From positions 15,748,001 to 15,812,000 of the forward strand of contig NC_045130.1 in NCBI RefSeq assembly GCF_007655135.1: a stretch of DNA of 64,000 nt. The letters are read 5' to 3'. The notes under the pieces are model-generated. The model saw nothing but the letters and a program-made list of their open reading frames with translations. It was not told where the DNA came from and searched no databases. How positions within the stretch are numbered: position 1 is the first letter of the stretch; every line of letters starts with the position of its first letter. Below are positions 43,880 to 56,690 of the stretch, in pieces. A program made the translations under genes and the position numbers. The stretch is from Punica granatum. Lineage: Eukaryota; Streptophyta; Magnoliopsida; Myrtales; Lythraceae.

Positions 43880-44520
43880 CACAGAATTCCCGAAATTAAT
43901 GAGAAAATCTTGTGAGAACACAGGCCACAAAATTAAACAGGTGGTAATATACTGTATATCCTAAATGAGTAAGTTACGTGTACATTTTTTCTAGACCCAT
44001 CAATAGAAATACACTCCAATAACAAGTAAACATATGGCTCTTGATCGACCAGATAAGGAAAACCAAATGGCTCCAAATACCGGCCATACCGGTGAGCAAG
44101 GCCGTAATGTAGCACATGATATGATATCTGTCCTTTCGCCATGACGAGCAGTCTTCCATAGATGAAAGATTTGACATATCTTTAGCTTAAAGCTAGGGAC
44201 ATGTGCCCGTTTCTTTTATTGCTTTCCTAACCCCCATTATACTGTTTCCCATGTCAGCGGATACGTGGTTGCCCTCGACTAACTCCCACTTCCACGTGAA
44301 TATACTGCGTGTAAACTAACGGGCATGGACGGTGCCAGCAATTCATTTAGGCTGGGGCAATCATTAAGTAAAAATGATTGAGATCATATATATAATATAA
44401 ATCTTATCAAAACTAAAAAATCAGTTCAATTGAGCTTCCTCGCTCTTGCCTTTTCTTCTTCTGTGCTGCCTTATATAAGATATTTATTTCCTCTGGCCAA
44501 ATTCCTCAAGTAAAGTTGAT
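43880..44520. other. intergenic DNA, no gene seen
   Basis: Mixed composition. The short minus-strand frames at 43933-44177 have no recognised domain. Confidence 0.4.
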
Positions 44521-44529
44521 TGAGATCAT

Positions 44530-45120
44530 AATTATTCATCAATAATTAACATTGTTGTTTTGGCGGAATGGAATTAAAACTCATCTCATCTGGAGATGGT
44601 GGTTTTGCCCACCCACAGGTGGATCCCTCTCTTTATTTTAATTATATATAATATGCAATATAAATACAATCAAAACTGTTGTTTTGATGGGACGGTGGTA
44701 GCGAGTGAGGCCCTTTTCCCCACTCCCTTCCTTCCCTTTTTTTTTTAATTTTTAATTTTTTTAATTAAAACTCGTCCCGTCTTGAAGGATGGGATGAGTA
44801 CGGTGGATTTGCCCACTCGTGGATGGGGCCCACTCTTTAGTTTTGTTTTGTTTTGTTTTTTTTCTAATTATATATAATATATATGATATGAATACAATTA
44901 AAAATGTTATTTCGGTACGGTGAAATTAAAACTAGTCCTATCTTGCATGATGGTGCGAGTATGGTGGTTTTGCCCACCCGCAGATAGGGCCCTCTCTTAT
45001 TTTTTTATAATTTCATATAATATATAATATAAATACAATTATGACTGTTATTTCAGGGGATGGGGTTGGCAGGTAGGGACCTTTTCCCCCATTCTCTTCC
45101 TTCCTTCTTTTTTTCCTAAA
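44530..45120. repeat. decayed tandem repeat, three ~160-190 bp units
   Basis: The phrases 'taaaactcatctcatct', 'tggttttgcccaccc', 'aatacaattaaaa..gttatttc' and 'cccttttccccactc' recur in the same order around 44575, 44767 and 44927. The copies have drifted considerably. No coding capacity. Confidence 0.75.
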
Positions 45121-45410
45121 TTTTTTTTATTTATATACTTTCTTTTAAAAAAAAATATTCGCCCTTTCTGTTCAGTATTTTTAAACTTGACTCGACAAGA
45201 TAGTGGTATAACTCGATTGGTCTGTTGGGTCTAATGACCCAATTACTATGTTTTGACCAGTTATTACATCTAAAAAATATTTTTCCCTTTTTATCTAGAT
45301 TTATCCTTATTATGTGCAAACTTTTTCCCTTTTTTAATGATTACTATATAAGGAAAACAATGTGATCTACGGAAGTAAACCTAGCATTCATAACTGAATA
45401 AAACGTCACG

Positions 45411-45572
45411 TTTTTTTTTTTCGAGTTACAATAGGATGCTTACGGCCTAATACAAGAAAATTGAAAGGAAATCTAAATAAAGGGGCACGGGTAGTCCCAC
45501 TGATGAGAATCGAACTCGAAACCTCTAGATTACCAGGTGAGGGTGTTAACCTTTGCACTACACCTCCTTTCT
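45411..45572 (-). mobile_element. tRNA-derived SINE with poly(A) tail
   Basis: On the minus strand the head reads AGGTGTAGTGCAAAGGTTAA (A-box region). GAGGTTTCGAGTTCGATTC (B-box region) follows about 35 bp later, then a body (agtgggactacccgtgcccc, ttgtattaggccgtaagc) and an 11-A tail at about 45411-45421. The layout is that of an Au-like plant SINE. It is not a functional tRNA gene, since the acceptor stem does not pair. Confidence 0.7.
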
Positions 45573-45589
45573 CAAAAAAAAACCGGTAT

Positions 45590-46446
45590 TATATATCTTT
45601 ATTCGCCCTTGTGGATAGCCTAAATAGGAGTATTTACTATTTCACTGCATAATACTTTTTTAATTTATTTATTTTTTATTTTAAAAGCTTTTAGTTTTCC
45701 TTGTCCGTGTTTCTCCTTACCTTTAGTAAGACTAGGCAATAACTCATGCATTGTACAAGAATTTTCGTATGAATATATATAGTCGAATTGTATTCTCAAA
45801 TTATAGTGGTAATAATAAGATTTAATTAGCAAGAAAGACATTTTTGATCTTACAAATTTGGCCTCAAGTCAAATTTTTTTTTTCAGTAGAAATGCCTCAA
45901 GTCAATTTTGATCCTACAAGTTCTAAAAGTTCCAATTAATAAGATAGGAAAAATTCAATCATTCACAATCACCGATGAAGGAATTTTTCGAGAGTCAAGG
46001 ACTATTAATCTTTTACTGATCCAACATCATACTTATGTGTGCATGAGGAAGGTAATGTAATGATTATTATTGAAAAAAAGTAAGTATTAATCATCTCCAT
46101 CTTTTCTAGTAAAAGATAATTTGATGAACAAACTCCAGGGAATATGTTTTGAGAAGGCATTGTGTAACATTTGTTGCAAAAAATATAATTTTATACATAT
46201 TTGTATTTTTTTAAAGGAAAAAATTTCCTCTGTAGAAAGAAATATGTCTATCATTATACAAGAGGACAGAGCCTGAAATACCATTTTTGGTGAGAGAGCA
46301 GGAAATGGAAAAGAAGAATGGGAAAAGGGGGAAAAAAAATTAATGCCTTATTAAATTTAGGATATTCTTGTCTAATGCATAGTAAATGGGGTGCATTAGC
46401 CATTAAGGGTGTGAAAATAGCTACACCCTAAAAAAGAATAGTATTC
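45590..46446. other. AT-rich intergenic DNA
   Basis: No gene seen. A CCTCAAGTCAA-T phrase is duplicated near 45860 and 45896. Confidence 0.45.
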
Positions 46447-46456
46447 ATATAATTAA

Positions 46457-46801
46457 GGGGTATTTATCTAAAATAACCCATGGTTTGCTCGTTTTGTCAA
46501 ATCTATCATATATTTTTTTTGTCAAATTTATCCCATGATTTACTTTTTGCATCAAATCTATTCCGGCATTATCTTTTCCGTCAACATCTAACGGTCGTGC
46601 TGACGTGGCGCCTACATGGCAAGTGTGGCTCACTATCTCTTCACGTGCCACGTCAGCATGACCATTAGATGTTGACCGAAAAGATAACGTCCGGATAGAT
46701 TTGATGCAAAAAGTAAACCATGAGATATATTTGACAAAAAAAAAGTATAGAATAGATTTGACAAAACGGACAAACCATGAGTCATTTTAGGTAAAAACCC
46801 C
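46457..46801. mobile_element. Mutator-like MITE, 345 bp, with perfect 9 bp target duplication
   Basis: The element runs GGGG..CCCC and folds back over most of its length (CATGGTTTG, TTGTCAAATCTAT, TTTTTGCATCAAATCTAT, CGTCAACATCTAA and their inverses). Flanks tataattaa at 46448-46456 and 46802-46810 are identical. It is the same family as 16109-16447. The centre contains CCACGTCAGCA-type inverted blocks. Confidence 0.9.
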
Positions 46802-46810
46802 TATAATTAA

Positions 46811-47457
46811 ACATATTTAATATATATGTATATATACTACTATAAGATCACGTGCATCGCACGTGAGAACAATCTCATTCACCACACCATTATGTATTTT
46901 ATATGTAGTAGATAATAATAATTATTTAAATAAAAAATTATACAAAATTGATGTTTTGTATATTGGTGCTTAATGACGATATATTTCTCACAAATATTTG
47001 TAGTTTGAATCTTACGTGAAGTGAAAAGTATTTCATTTATTAATTTATCCTTCAAATATCATAATTAACAAAAAAGAAAATGTTGAAGAACATATATAGG
47101 TAAGATCTCAACAAATATAAAATGACGGAAGGCTTAAAACAAAATGAAACTGCTTCATATTATGAGGAGGATTTCAATATATGTAAAGCTGGAAAATTAA
47201 CAAATTAAAGGAAGGCGAGAGTCATAAAACTGAACAAAATTAGCGTGACAAATAAAAAGATGATTAACAAAAGAAAATTGAAAAAATAGATAAGGGATAT
47301 CGTAAATTTATTTTCATATATATATATATATTTTAAAAATGTATACATATATTAAAACATCATGATTTATAATTATTATATCAAACTTCATTTTTCAATT
47401 TTTTGATTTATTGAATATGTGATTATCTATGTTAATTGACATAATATTATAATTAGT
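46811..47457. other. AT-rich intergenic DNA with a Helitron-end-like motif
   Basis: At 46849-46866 the palindrome CACGTGCATCGCACGTG resembles the 3' hairpin of plant Helitrons. No matching 5' end or CTRR end is clear. Otherwise nothing. Confidence 0.3.
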
Positions 47458-47459
47458 TG

Positions 47460-48975
47460 ACGGTTTTTAAACCCCGCAAGTGCACGGGCCGTGACAAGTA
47501 ATAAAGTAATGAATAGAGTATTGTTCCTACGAGAATTTGATCTAAAGCTCCACTAGCGATCGAAATTCACAACTTAATCGAAGTTAAGCAAATCAAAGAT
47601 CGATTGATTAAAAGAAAATAAAATAAAACAAATCAAGAACAATCAACGATCTGGTGAGGCGGCCTAAAATTACAATTTTCCCCAACACACAACTAACTTG
47701 AGCTACTCCCTCTATCCCTAATTCGTTTAAAATCCTATCTACTAACCTATGTTCTTAACTATCCTTAAGGTTCTTTCAAATCACTCAAGAAAATACTTAC
47801 ACAAACTGATCCCATATATTTCTATGGTTACCGAATTAATACAAGTTCATTAGGTACCAACCCTTCAGCTAGCTAAGGTGAATAGATATATTTCTCTCAT
47901 ACCCAAAAATCAATCATAAATCCAAATCTGCCATCGAAACTATCTATCAAAGTCGATCTTAGGCTAGTCTACTCCTAATCTATATCTATAATTCCCTTTT
48001 CGAGTTCATCTAGACTATTGAGATTAATACAATTGATGATCAGGCAATTGCATGTATTAAGCACGAAAATAGACTAAATATGTTAGAATCATGAGCTCAT
48101 CAGTTCAAAAGAAAATAATCAAACTAATTACATACGAGTTCAATTGCAATCATAGCATATGAAATTAGCCCATAAGAATTAGAAAAGACATAAATGAATT
48201 CAACATAGACATTAAATCCAAAAGATATCCACAAAAGTATTAAGAAAACTCCCTAAAACTCAAGTCGACTTCTTCTCTATGGTGCCTTTCTCTTTTCTAC
48301 CGTCCACACTCTAATATCACGGCTACTCTTGCTTTTATAGGAGAAAGATACAAAATCCTATCTATATCTCACCATATCTAATTTCCCTCGAAATCAAAAT
48401 TCAATTTCCTATTTTATGCAATAAGGGATGTCTTTCTTAAAACCCAAGAATATGATCCCAAACAAATCAATATATCTCCCTCTTAATTTCCTCCTCCAAA
48501 TATGCTTGGTATCCACGCAGGATATCAAGAAACTCGAATTTCGACCGAGTGAACAGATCAGCCATGGCCTGGGCCTCCAAATCCGTGGCCCGAGCTCTCT
48601 TGGATCAGTATTTTCTGGCCTGCGTTGAACTTTATTTGGCTATATCTTCCTCATCCGAGCTCCGATTGACAAACCGTTTAAACCACTGCACTCCTGACTT
48701 GATAATCTTTCTATTCATATGCAATTTACACCAATTATTCGAGTTAAACCTCTCCAAAAAATGAAGAACTTAGAAGTTACAAAAGACCGATTAACTAAAT
48801 GACTCCAAAAATCACCTAAAAACAAATAAAAAACAAATAAAAACTCCAACCATTTAAGAATGCAAATGAATGAAAATAAACTAAACACTACTCAAACTAA
48901 TTTTATCTCGGTAAACTAGCTCCTATTATACCCGTAAAAAAGTACAAATAACTCTAATTTAATAGAGTTATCAAA
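47460..48975. mobile_element. LTR-like dispersed repeat, ~1.5 kb, no coding capacity
   Basis: The region opens TGACGGTTTTTAAACCCCGC followed by AAGTGCACGGGCC, and ends TAATAGAGTTATCA. These are recurrent plant-repeat signatures as I remember them, and TG..CA termini fit a solo LTR. No flanking 5 bp duplication is visible and no retroviral-type gene is present, so the class is uncertain. Inside, the frame at 48428-48628 has no domain. Confidence 0.4.
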
Positions 48976-49039
48976 GTCAACTATGAAATCAAATTTTTAA
49001 GAAACTAATGCCATGGCGCTTGTTCTTATCGTCCTCCAG

Positions 49040-49045
<6 letters not shown>

Positions 49046-49079
<34 letters not shown>
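49046..49079. repeat. TA microsatellite
   Basis: About 34 bp of TA dinucleotides. Confidence 0.9.
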
Positions 49080-49081
<2 letters not shown>

Positions 49082-49100
49082 AATGGTTGATTGATTCTTC

Positions 49101-49485
49101 ATTTTTTTTTGGTCGAAGATAAAGTTTTTTATTCAAACCCCCATTATTTACATTGAGCGTCACCGGGGCGACCGACTATAGACTACTTATGGGAAATTGG
49201 CCGTACACCCATGGATGTGAACATCATCCCTGACTACACAAGCAATAACAATGGGTGGATGCAACCATGACACTGCCGATGACGAAATGTCCATAATCTA
49301 CTGGGCAAGAAGCACCCCTTATTAGGAAATAGACTAACAAAAGAAGCCGCACATCACACAACAACCGTGCATGATCACATGTCTCTGAGCAGGTCAAAGT
49401 CGAAAAGGCACAGTCCAATACATACCAGCCACTAACACGAACTAAACCGAGAGGAATCACCTCTGGAACACCAGGAAGGGCTAAC
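49101..49485 (-). mobile_element. 5'-truncated LINE-like insertion with poly(A) tail and perfect 12 bp target duplication
   Basis: Identical GATTGATTCTTC lies at 49089-49100 and 49486-49497. Read on the minus strand, the insert ends AAAAAACTTTATCTTCGACC followed by a run of A next to the left duplication. This is the signature of target-primed reverse transcription. The 385 bp body has a 78-codon frame without a known domain, as expected for a LINE 3' untranslated region. Confidence 0.85.
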
Positions 49486-49497
49486 GATTGATTCTTC

Positions 49498-50013
49498 GTT
49501 TGATTATTCCTTTTTGGCTGCTTTTCAGATGACGTACGTTCATTACATTTCTTTTGTATTTGAATACTTCTAACTTGTTAATACGTAATAACATATAATA
49601 TTTAACCTACATTCTTATTAAAACTGCGTAATCAAAACGTGCTTGTCTTCTTCGATAATTTTAGTGGACCTGTATTTTTTTAGACTTTCTTTTTCTCAAG
49701 ATTTTTTCAAACTATGATTGTCCTCCACTCGTGCCTTTTTGTTTTTTTTTTTAGTTTCAAAAAATACCTCATTCTTTTTCTCCCTCAAATTTTCAGTTAA
49801 TGTAGTTTGCACAAACCAATGAACATGGGCCTTGATTGAATGACTTTTCAAATCATGACCCGTGAAAATTTAAAATGACATGATATATACAGTTACATCA
49901 TTCATAGAATTTCAAATGAATTAACTCACGGAATTCGAAAAGCTCCTATTCATATAAAAAAAAGTTTAAAATTCAAGAAATCCAAAAATCTCCAATTTAT
50001 ATAAGTCCGAAAA

Positions 50014-50054
<41 letters not shown>

Positions 50055-51395
50055 GTAGACATGTACAAAAATGATTTGTGCCAACGGAATTTGAACTCAG
50101 TTCCTTCGCTCTACCCTACTAATTACTAGTGAAGAGATGGACCCAACCTAATTGTTTCACTGAAGAGGATTTCAATATGGACAGAATTAAAGCAAAGAGA
50201 GGAGCTCAGGATTTCAAAGTTGGAAATAAATCATTAAATAAAATTTGTTCATGTTCATCGTTTTGATCCAGAAATAAAGCTTTGTTCATGTTCGCTACAA
50301 CATTAATCTAATTGGGTGTGATTAAATATATATCGTTGGCTTTGTTTTAGTTGATTACGTGTTGGCTAATTGTTGGTGAATCGATACATATAGGACGATC
50401 GACTTGTTAGGTATAAAGTTATCTTATTATTTTTGTATATATATTGTTATTTTATATTATCATAGAATCATCATTAACTATAAATTTGTTTCTTTTTTAT
50501 ACTTACTTTTTGTAACGAGGGTGCACGGATTTCGCTCGACTACTCTCCATAATCCTCTGTCCACCCATTATGTTCATGGAACATATAAGTCAGGGTCATA
50601 CAAAGCTAGTAACGGGCTCTAACACGGCCCCATTTTTCATTTTTATTTTCTCGTATTTTTTTTCTTTTTATACTTTTTTTTATATATATAAAGAGGGTTC
50701 TAGACTTTGTTGAATATTTCCCATGACCCTTTTAACCACCCTACAAAACAACAGGTTAAATAAGTTTGGCCATGCGGACTGTGCGACTGCACCTATGGGA
50801 AGTATTCTCATACGTGATTTTAGGAAGTATTCTCATAGGTGATTTTCATTATTGCATATATCACTTTTTATATATTTTTAATTGTTTCTTTAAGTATTCT
50901 CTCTCCTTTTCACGTGTGTAGAGAGAAACAAACCCTTTAACGTGAGGCAACATAAAAAGTAAATTACAGTGTTTTATATTTTATCATTAAAATAAGTGAA
51001 AATTAATTTAAAAGTTCATAGGAAGGAAAGTGATTTAATAAGGGGTAGCTACTTGCATTTTTTTTTCTTGTCAAAATATGGGCTTTAGGTTATTATGGAC
51101 TACTGTGATAGGGGAAGTTTGGTGGGTTGCTTGAGAGGGGATGTGGCCCAGCGAAAGATGGTCATTGTGTAGGTGAGGTTTTTTTATTAATTAATTTGTT
51201 ATATATATATATATATATGGTTTCTTAAGAGTTACTAAAATTTTCAAAAATAGTAAATCATTTTCTTAGTAATTCATTTAATAATTTTATTATAGGAATA
51301 AATGTTCGAAAATAATTTTGGAACCATATTTTTTATTAAAATTATTAAAATTAAGTTATAAATCTATCATTATTACAGTCAAAGTTTATGGTATC
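49498..51395. other. AT-rich intergenic DNA
   Basis: No gene seen. A CT tract passes directly into a TA tract at about 50012-50055. Another TA run lies near 51200-51220. Confidence 0.45.
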
Positions 51396-52053
51396 TATCT
51401 CTATATAATATATAAAAACTGATTTTTGCGTGAAGCTATCTTAAATTGCCACATTATGCCATAAGTTCTTCTATATAGCATATAATTGTAGAAAATTTTG
51501 CCCTTTGATTTTGTAAAGTTTTATTCATTTTTTTTTGTATAATGAGTTTTACATTTCTATCTGAGCACCCGTAAACTTTTATGTCCTAATCATATTTTAT
51601 CTTCCTATATATTTTCTCATCATGAATTCCTATTCATATTGTAATTGTGGTATCATTTACAAATTTTGGATAATACTTTTCTCACTACATAACAAATCCC
51701 TAATATATCATAATGATTTTTTATTAAATATATAATAAAATTCTTTCTTATATTTCGATATCTTAAACCAATATCGCTTGAACAAAGTGACATATTGAAA
51801 TAAAAAGATGTTTTTCTAACTATTAGAAATAAAATTTGGAAAAAAGTATAATGAGATATAGATTTTGTATTATGTAACATATATTTATTGATATACTTTA
51901 TAATAAGTCGAAAATTTTACTAACGATTAAGAGTTCATAATTTCAATTCTATTATTATATACTAAGATTATGTGTCATAATTCATTAAATTATAATTACA
52001 ATATTATTGATCGGAAAAATTTTGGTTCCGCGGTGGGCACTTTGCCCTAGTCT
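51396..52053 (+). mobile_element. candidate non-autonomous Helitron, ~660 bp
   Basis: The 5' end TATAATATATAAAAACTGA resembles the 5' end at 11425 (TATAAATATATAAAAACTGA). The 3' end has a GGGCA-CTT-TGCCC hairpin followed at once by TAGT, so CTAG precedes T, matching the hairpin-plus-CTRR rule. No Rep/helicase. Confidence 0.4.
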
Positions 52054-53427
52054 TTTCAAATAATACATTATCTGAAAACAAAGGGTTTGGTAGAGCCTTA
52101 TGCTCCCTACTTTGGATGAAGCAACTATATATATATAAGCTTGACTACAAGCTAATAAAAGTATGGATAGATCGTGAATTAAGTAATATGTTATGGTCAA
52201 ATTGTGAAATGTTATGATATTAAATTAATACATTAATATATATATAATTAATTCATAGAAATATAATTACATCTATTTCAATATGTACAGTTAAGGATTT
52301 CATATAACCTATACGTACATTTTTACTATGATTAAATTTAAAACCATTAATTTAAAATAACAATCAAATAATTAGGATTTAAATAAATAAAAATATAGTA
52401 TATTATTTAAGAATATCTATACGTTATAATAAATTGGTGCATTTTATCTTGGTAACTTAAATTACTCTATACAATTTTACCATGCTTTTAAATATAATAG
52501 AGTTTTTTTTTGCTTCTCTTTCTTATTATATGGTAAATGTAATCATCATACAAATAGGATTTGAATAAATAAAATATAGCATAATGATTTTCTCGTTGAT
52601 AAAAATTATAGTATATTGATTTCTTTTGCCTTCAATGTTGAGTTTATTTCTTTCTATTATAGCTATATTCTGATTTAATAGGTTTAATGCTAACTAAATA
52701 AAAAAAAACACAATCAGTTCAACATTGAAAATAGAAAAAAAGTTGTAGGAGCAATCTGTATTTAAAAACGACATCATAACTATATTATATATGGTTTTAA
52801 ATAGAGTAATTTCCTTTCAATAAATGAAGACCTTTATTGTTTCTTATATTAAAACGTTTCTGTTAGCCTTCATTTATTTAAATTGAATATAATCTATTAA
52901 ATAATATTAAAGAGAGTCAAAATGAAACTCACTATATAAGCCTCAAGAATATTGTAAGATACACATTCTTCTTCTTTGCTGAGAAATTTTCTTTGTTAAT
53001 TAGAAAGTATATACAAATAATTAAATGTACCTAAATTTCTCCTTAATATCTAGGAGAGGAATTTTCTGTTGTTTTATTTTCTCCCTCTATCCCTCTACTA
53101 AGTTCACATGCTCTCTCCTGTAAGTTGAAAAAAAAAAGAAAAAAGAAAAAAGAAAAGGAGAAAAGAGATTACCGTATCACATAATTTTCGACAAATGAGA
53201 TGGCCAAAACATTGAATTGTGTTATATATTTTATTAATTCATCATTCTGAGTCAATTTGATCTCATGAATCTTTATTTTCACCGTACCTTCAAATTTTGA
53301 ATTCTAATCTCCCTCATTCTTATGAATAAAAGATTTGTTTGAGTACACTTAAAATCAAGTCACTTGACGACGGCAAAGCTTGCGATGAAGCTCACAAAAC
53401 TCGATCAGCCTCTTTTTCAAGATGAGA
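52054..53427. other. very AT-rich intergenic DNA
   Basis: No gene seen. Purine-rich AAAAAGAAAAAAGAAAAAAG lies near 53127-53150. Confidence 0.45.
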
Positions 53428-54207
53428 TTAAGCTTTCCAGTGCTTAACCTTGCCAATACTCCGCTCGGTTACACCACCTGCAGCTGCAAATTGCATATTC
53501 AAATTAGCAGTTAAGGAGTTGGTACAATGGCACAGCACTCTTGTACCCATTTATTTCTTATTTTTGTATTTCTTTTTCTAGGTTCATGAATTTCTCATAA
53601 AAATGGAAAAAATTATATATATATTTTTGGGCGAATTATTTAATCAAACGTATTTTATAAGGAACTTTTGCAAGAGGCCCAACTTTAACTGTTAAAACTG
53701 CTATAACAACCAACCAAAAAGCGAAGGGGTACTCTCAATCAACAAAAGATAAGGAAAGAAAGGTACTGATCATTGCAGGCACAATCTTTTATGCAAACCT
53801 GAAGGTTCCTTGAATGGTGACGTACGTGCATTGTTTAAGAGACACATGTACATGTTTTTCTAAAGTTGTCAATTATTAAACTTTCAGCGTCTCGTGTCAC
53901 CTTCTTATTAGACTACTATGTTTTGATCAGAGTCTCGACCTCGAATGCACAATAATGCATTCTCCAAACATTGAACGCGGTCTCTGTCGTTATAAGGTTA
54001 ATATGATAAAGTGACTTCCCAATAAGCTTTTAACCAGAAGACGGAATTATTAAACGCATGTACGTCTGTATTGCACCAATTGGTACCCAAGTATGATCCG
54101 AATGATTATACAATTGAAAGTTGAGGTTTACGCTCACCTGATATCTGCGTACGTAGTGCAAATATCTCTCGTAGTCGATAATCTCCAAAGCACCAACACA
54201 GGCAGCT
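53428..54207 (-). pseudogene. two exon-like fragments, possibly from a ribosomal protein uS17 (S11) gene
   Basis: An exon-like piece at 54138-54207 (acceptor ACAACAG, donor CAG/GTGAGC) reads ACVGALEIIDYERYLHYVRRYQ. Its YLHxVxxYQ core and exon end match the YLH-V-KKYQ stretch of eukaryotic uS17. A second piece, 53428-53483, reads AAGGVTERSIGKVKHWKA before a stop. The central uS17 sequence between them is not visible. This is at best a diverged fragment, and chance similarity is possible. Confidence 0.22.
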
Positions 54208-55780
54208 CTGTTGTTCAAATGAATCCAATATGAAACAATTCCATGAGCTTATAAGACGGAGTTAATAGGTTCATATATCGGCCAATTTGTTCTCCAACAG
54301 ATGATTTTTCAAAACGAACTTTAAAAAAAAAAGAATTATAAGAAAAGTCTATAAGTTTAGTAGAAAAAAATAGGAAAAAACGAATTTAAAAAAAAAAAGA
54401 ATTATAAGAAACGTTTATAGGTTTAGTAAAAGGAAATAGAAAATTTAACTAATAAAGGGTATAAATAGTCTCATAATGGTGAGTCAAAGCATAAAATTTC
54501 TTGATTTGCAAGCGAAAATGTATACAACTCCAATACGCCTCCATTCTCTATTCAGAATGAACTTTTGGAATGAAGTGGGGAGTACTGGTCACACGCCATG
54601 TGCAAAGTTTCTGTGCCTTGTATTCGCTTCACCAAGTGTCTTCATATCAATATGTCCTGTGAAGAGCTGATTGGTTTCTTCACAGCGTGATTGGAAAGGT
54701 GAAGCGGCCATGGCCTCACACGGTATCATATAATACTTCCATTGTAGTCTTCCTTCTCGTGTGGACAACAAAATTCTACCGAATGTACCTGTCTCGTCAG
54801 GCAATCCGAGCAAAATGGAAAAACTTTTTTGTGGACAACAAAATATTTCGTAGTTCCTCACATGCATAGTCTACGCTGTACCGAGCCGCAGCGCCACTGT
54901 TTTAACGGTCCCGAGCTTCATACGACTCACGTTGCAAGAAGGGAGAGGAAGATCAGGTCTCACTCCTTTTTTCTTTTGGGTAACTAAAGGGGCAAAATTT
55001 ATAATTGCAAAATGATACAAGACAGCTAAATTTTTAGATTCACGCGTTGCACGGACTTTAAAAGCAAAAATTATGATAGAAAATTTCATTTATTTATAAT
55101 ATAAAAAATTGAATTCAACAATATTTGTTAATGTGGATTTTAGAATTACAAATGTACATAATGTATATAACATACAAAATTGGTTTTATACTATATAAAC
55201 CTTAATATAATGTGAAAATAATTAATTTATTTAAGATTCTTCACTATTTTTACTTTCTACATTAGTATTATTAAATTATCTTTACTTTGTATTTATTTAT
55301 CTGATAAATATTTTATTAATGTGGATTGATTATACATATTTATAATTATACTACTATTTAATGCGCAGGAATTCAAGTTTATATATATATATATATATAT
55401 ATAGATACATTAACATCGTTGCTCCAATTGCCAAATTCTCATCTCCTCATCGCCCACCCTTCACATGCCCATGATATTAATCAATCACTTTTCATTTATT
55501 ACGCGATTAACATTTATTGACCATCACATTAATTAAACCATTAAAATTCTCAAAAGAATAATATAATACTAATTAATGCATGATAAGTATCTAATAATCT
55601 ACATATATTTTGTATTATCTAATAATCTGTATATAATTTAATATAAAATAGTTGAAATATTTATTAGAATATGCCAATTACACCGTGACTTTGCATTCAC
55701 CAGATTTTAGGTCACAAAATTTCAAATAGTATTCAAGTTAAAATTTAAAACTAAAAAATGAACACCGAAAAGAACAAATT
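54208..55780. other. intergenic DNA, no gene seen
   Basis: The overlapping frames at 54476-54869 lack domains. A near-repeat of AAAAAAAAGAATTATAAGAAA occurs at about 54321 and 54391. A TA tract lies at 55379-55402. A CACGCGTTGCACGGA motif at about 55041 resembles a Helitron 3' end on the minus strand. Confidence 0.4.
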
Positions 55781-55789
55781 TTGATGATG

Positions 55790-56690
55790 GCAATAAAAAA
55801 GCAAGTTTAAAATTAAAATACTTTATTATAAGATAATTCATTGTTTGGCATATATAACAACATAATCGACAATATTGAAAAAAAAATCAAATCTGATAAA
55901 TAATTAATCTATTTGAATGTGTTTAAATAATTAAAACTGAAAATATAAATTAAATAAAAGTTATGTTTTCTTAATTTAATATTGATTAAGTATGTCAAAT
56001 TAATTTTGAACTGATTTGCAAATCAGTTCATAATTTTTATTGAAAAAAAATCCATTTGTTTATACATAGATTGAATGTAAAAATAAAATCATATTCATGA
56101 TATTATATTGATAATAAAAACCTTCTTCCTATATGCGTTAGATTGTACCAAAACCAGCTTGCACGATCATTTACTAGTCCACTTTCCTGATAGAGTCAAA
56201 GGAGGTCATCCATAGTGGAGTCAAATTTTAATTTAGATGGCAAAAAATAAGAATGTTTTGAAACTACAATATTTTATTATACAATGATTCATTGTTTGAC
56301 ATATATAACAATTATAAATAACATAATATTGAAAAAAATATATTAAAATTAAATTTGATAAATAATTAATCCATTTTAATGTATTTAAATAGTTTAAGGT
56401 GAAAATATAAATTAAATAGAATTTATGTTTCTTAATTAATAATGACTAAGTATATCAAATTATCAAGAACTTGATTTACAAATCGGCTCATAATTTTTAG
56501 TGAATAAAAGATCCATTTTATTATATATAGATTGAATGTAAAAATAAAATCATATTCCCGATATTATATGGATAATGAAAATCTTATTTTTTCTTGTAAT
56601 TAGATTGTAATGGATTGCTTGTACTCTCCTTCACTAACCACTTTCCTAATTGAATCAAAGGTAGGTCATCTACAATCGACCTTGAACAAC
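55790..56690. repeat. diverged ~450 bp tandem duplication
   Basis: Copy 1 (about 55790-56220) and copy 2 (about 56245-56690) share in order ATTCATTGTTTG, GATAAATAATTAATC, CAAATTA..GAACT, TAGATTGAATGTAAAAATAA and a CACTTTCCT..GGTCATC end. The offset is about 451 bp. It is AT-rich with no gene. Confidence 0.85.

Noticed and set aside
45490..45572. tRNA gene on the minus strand
   Set aside because: A and B box-like motifs are present, but the cloverleaf stems do not pair and the sequence continues into a SINE body with a poly(A) tail.
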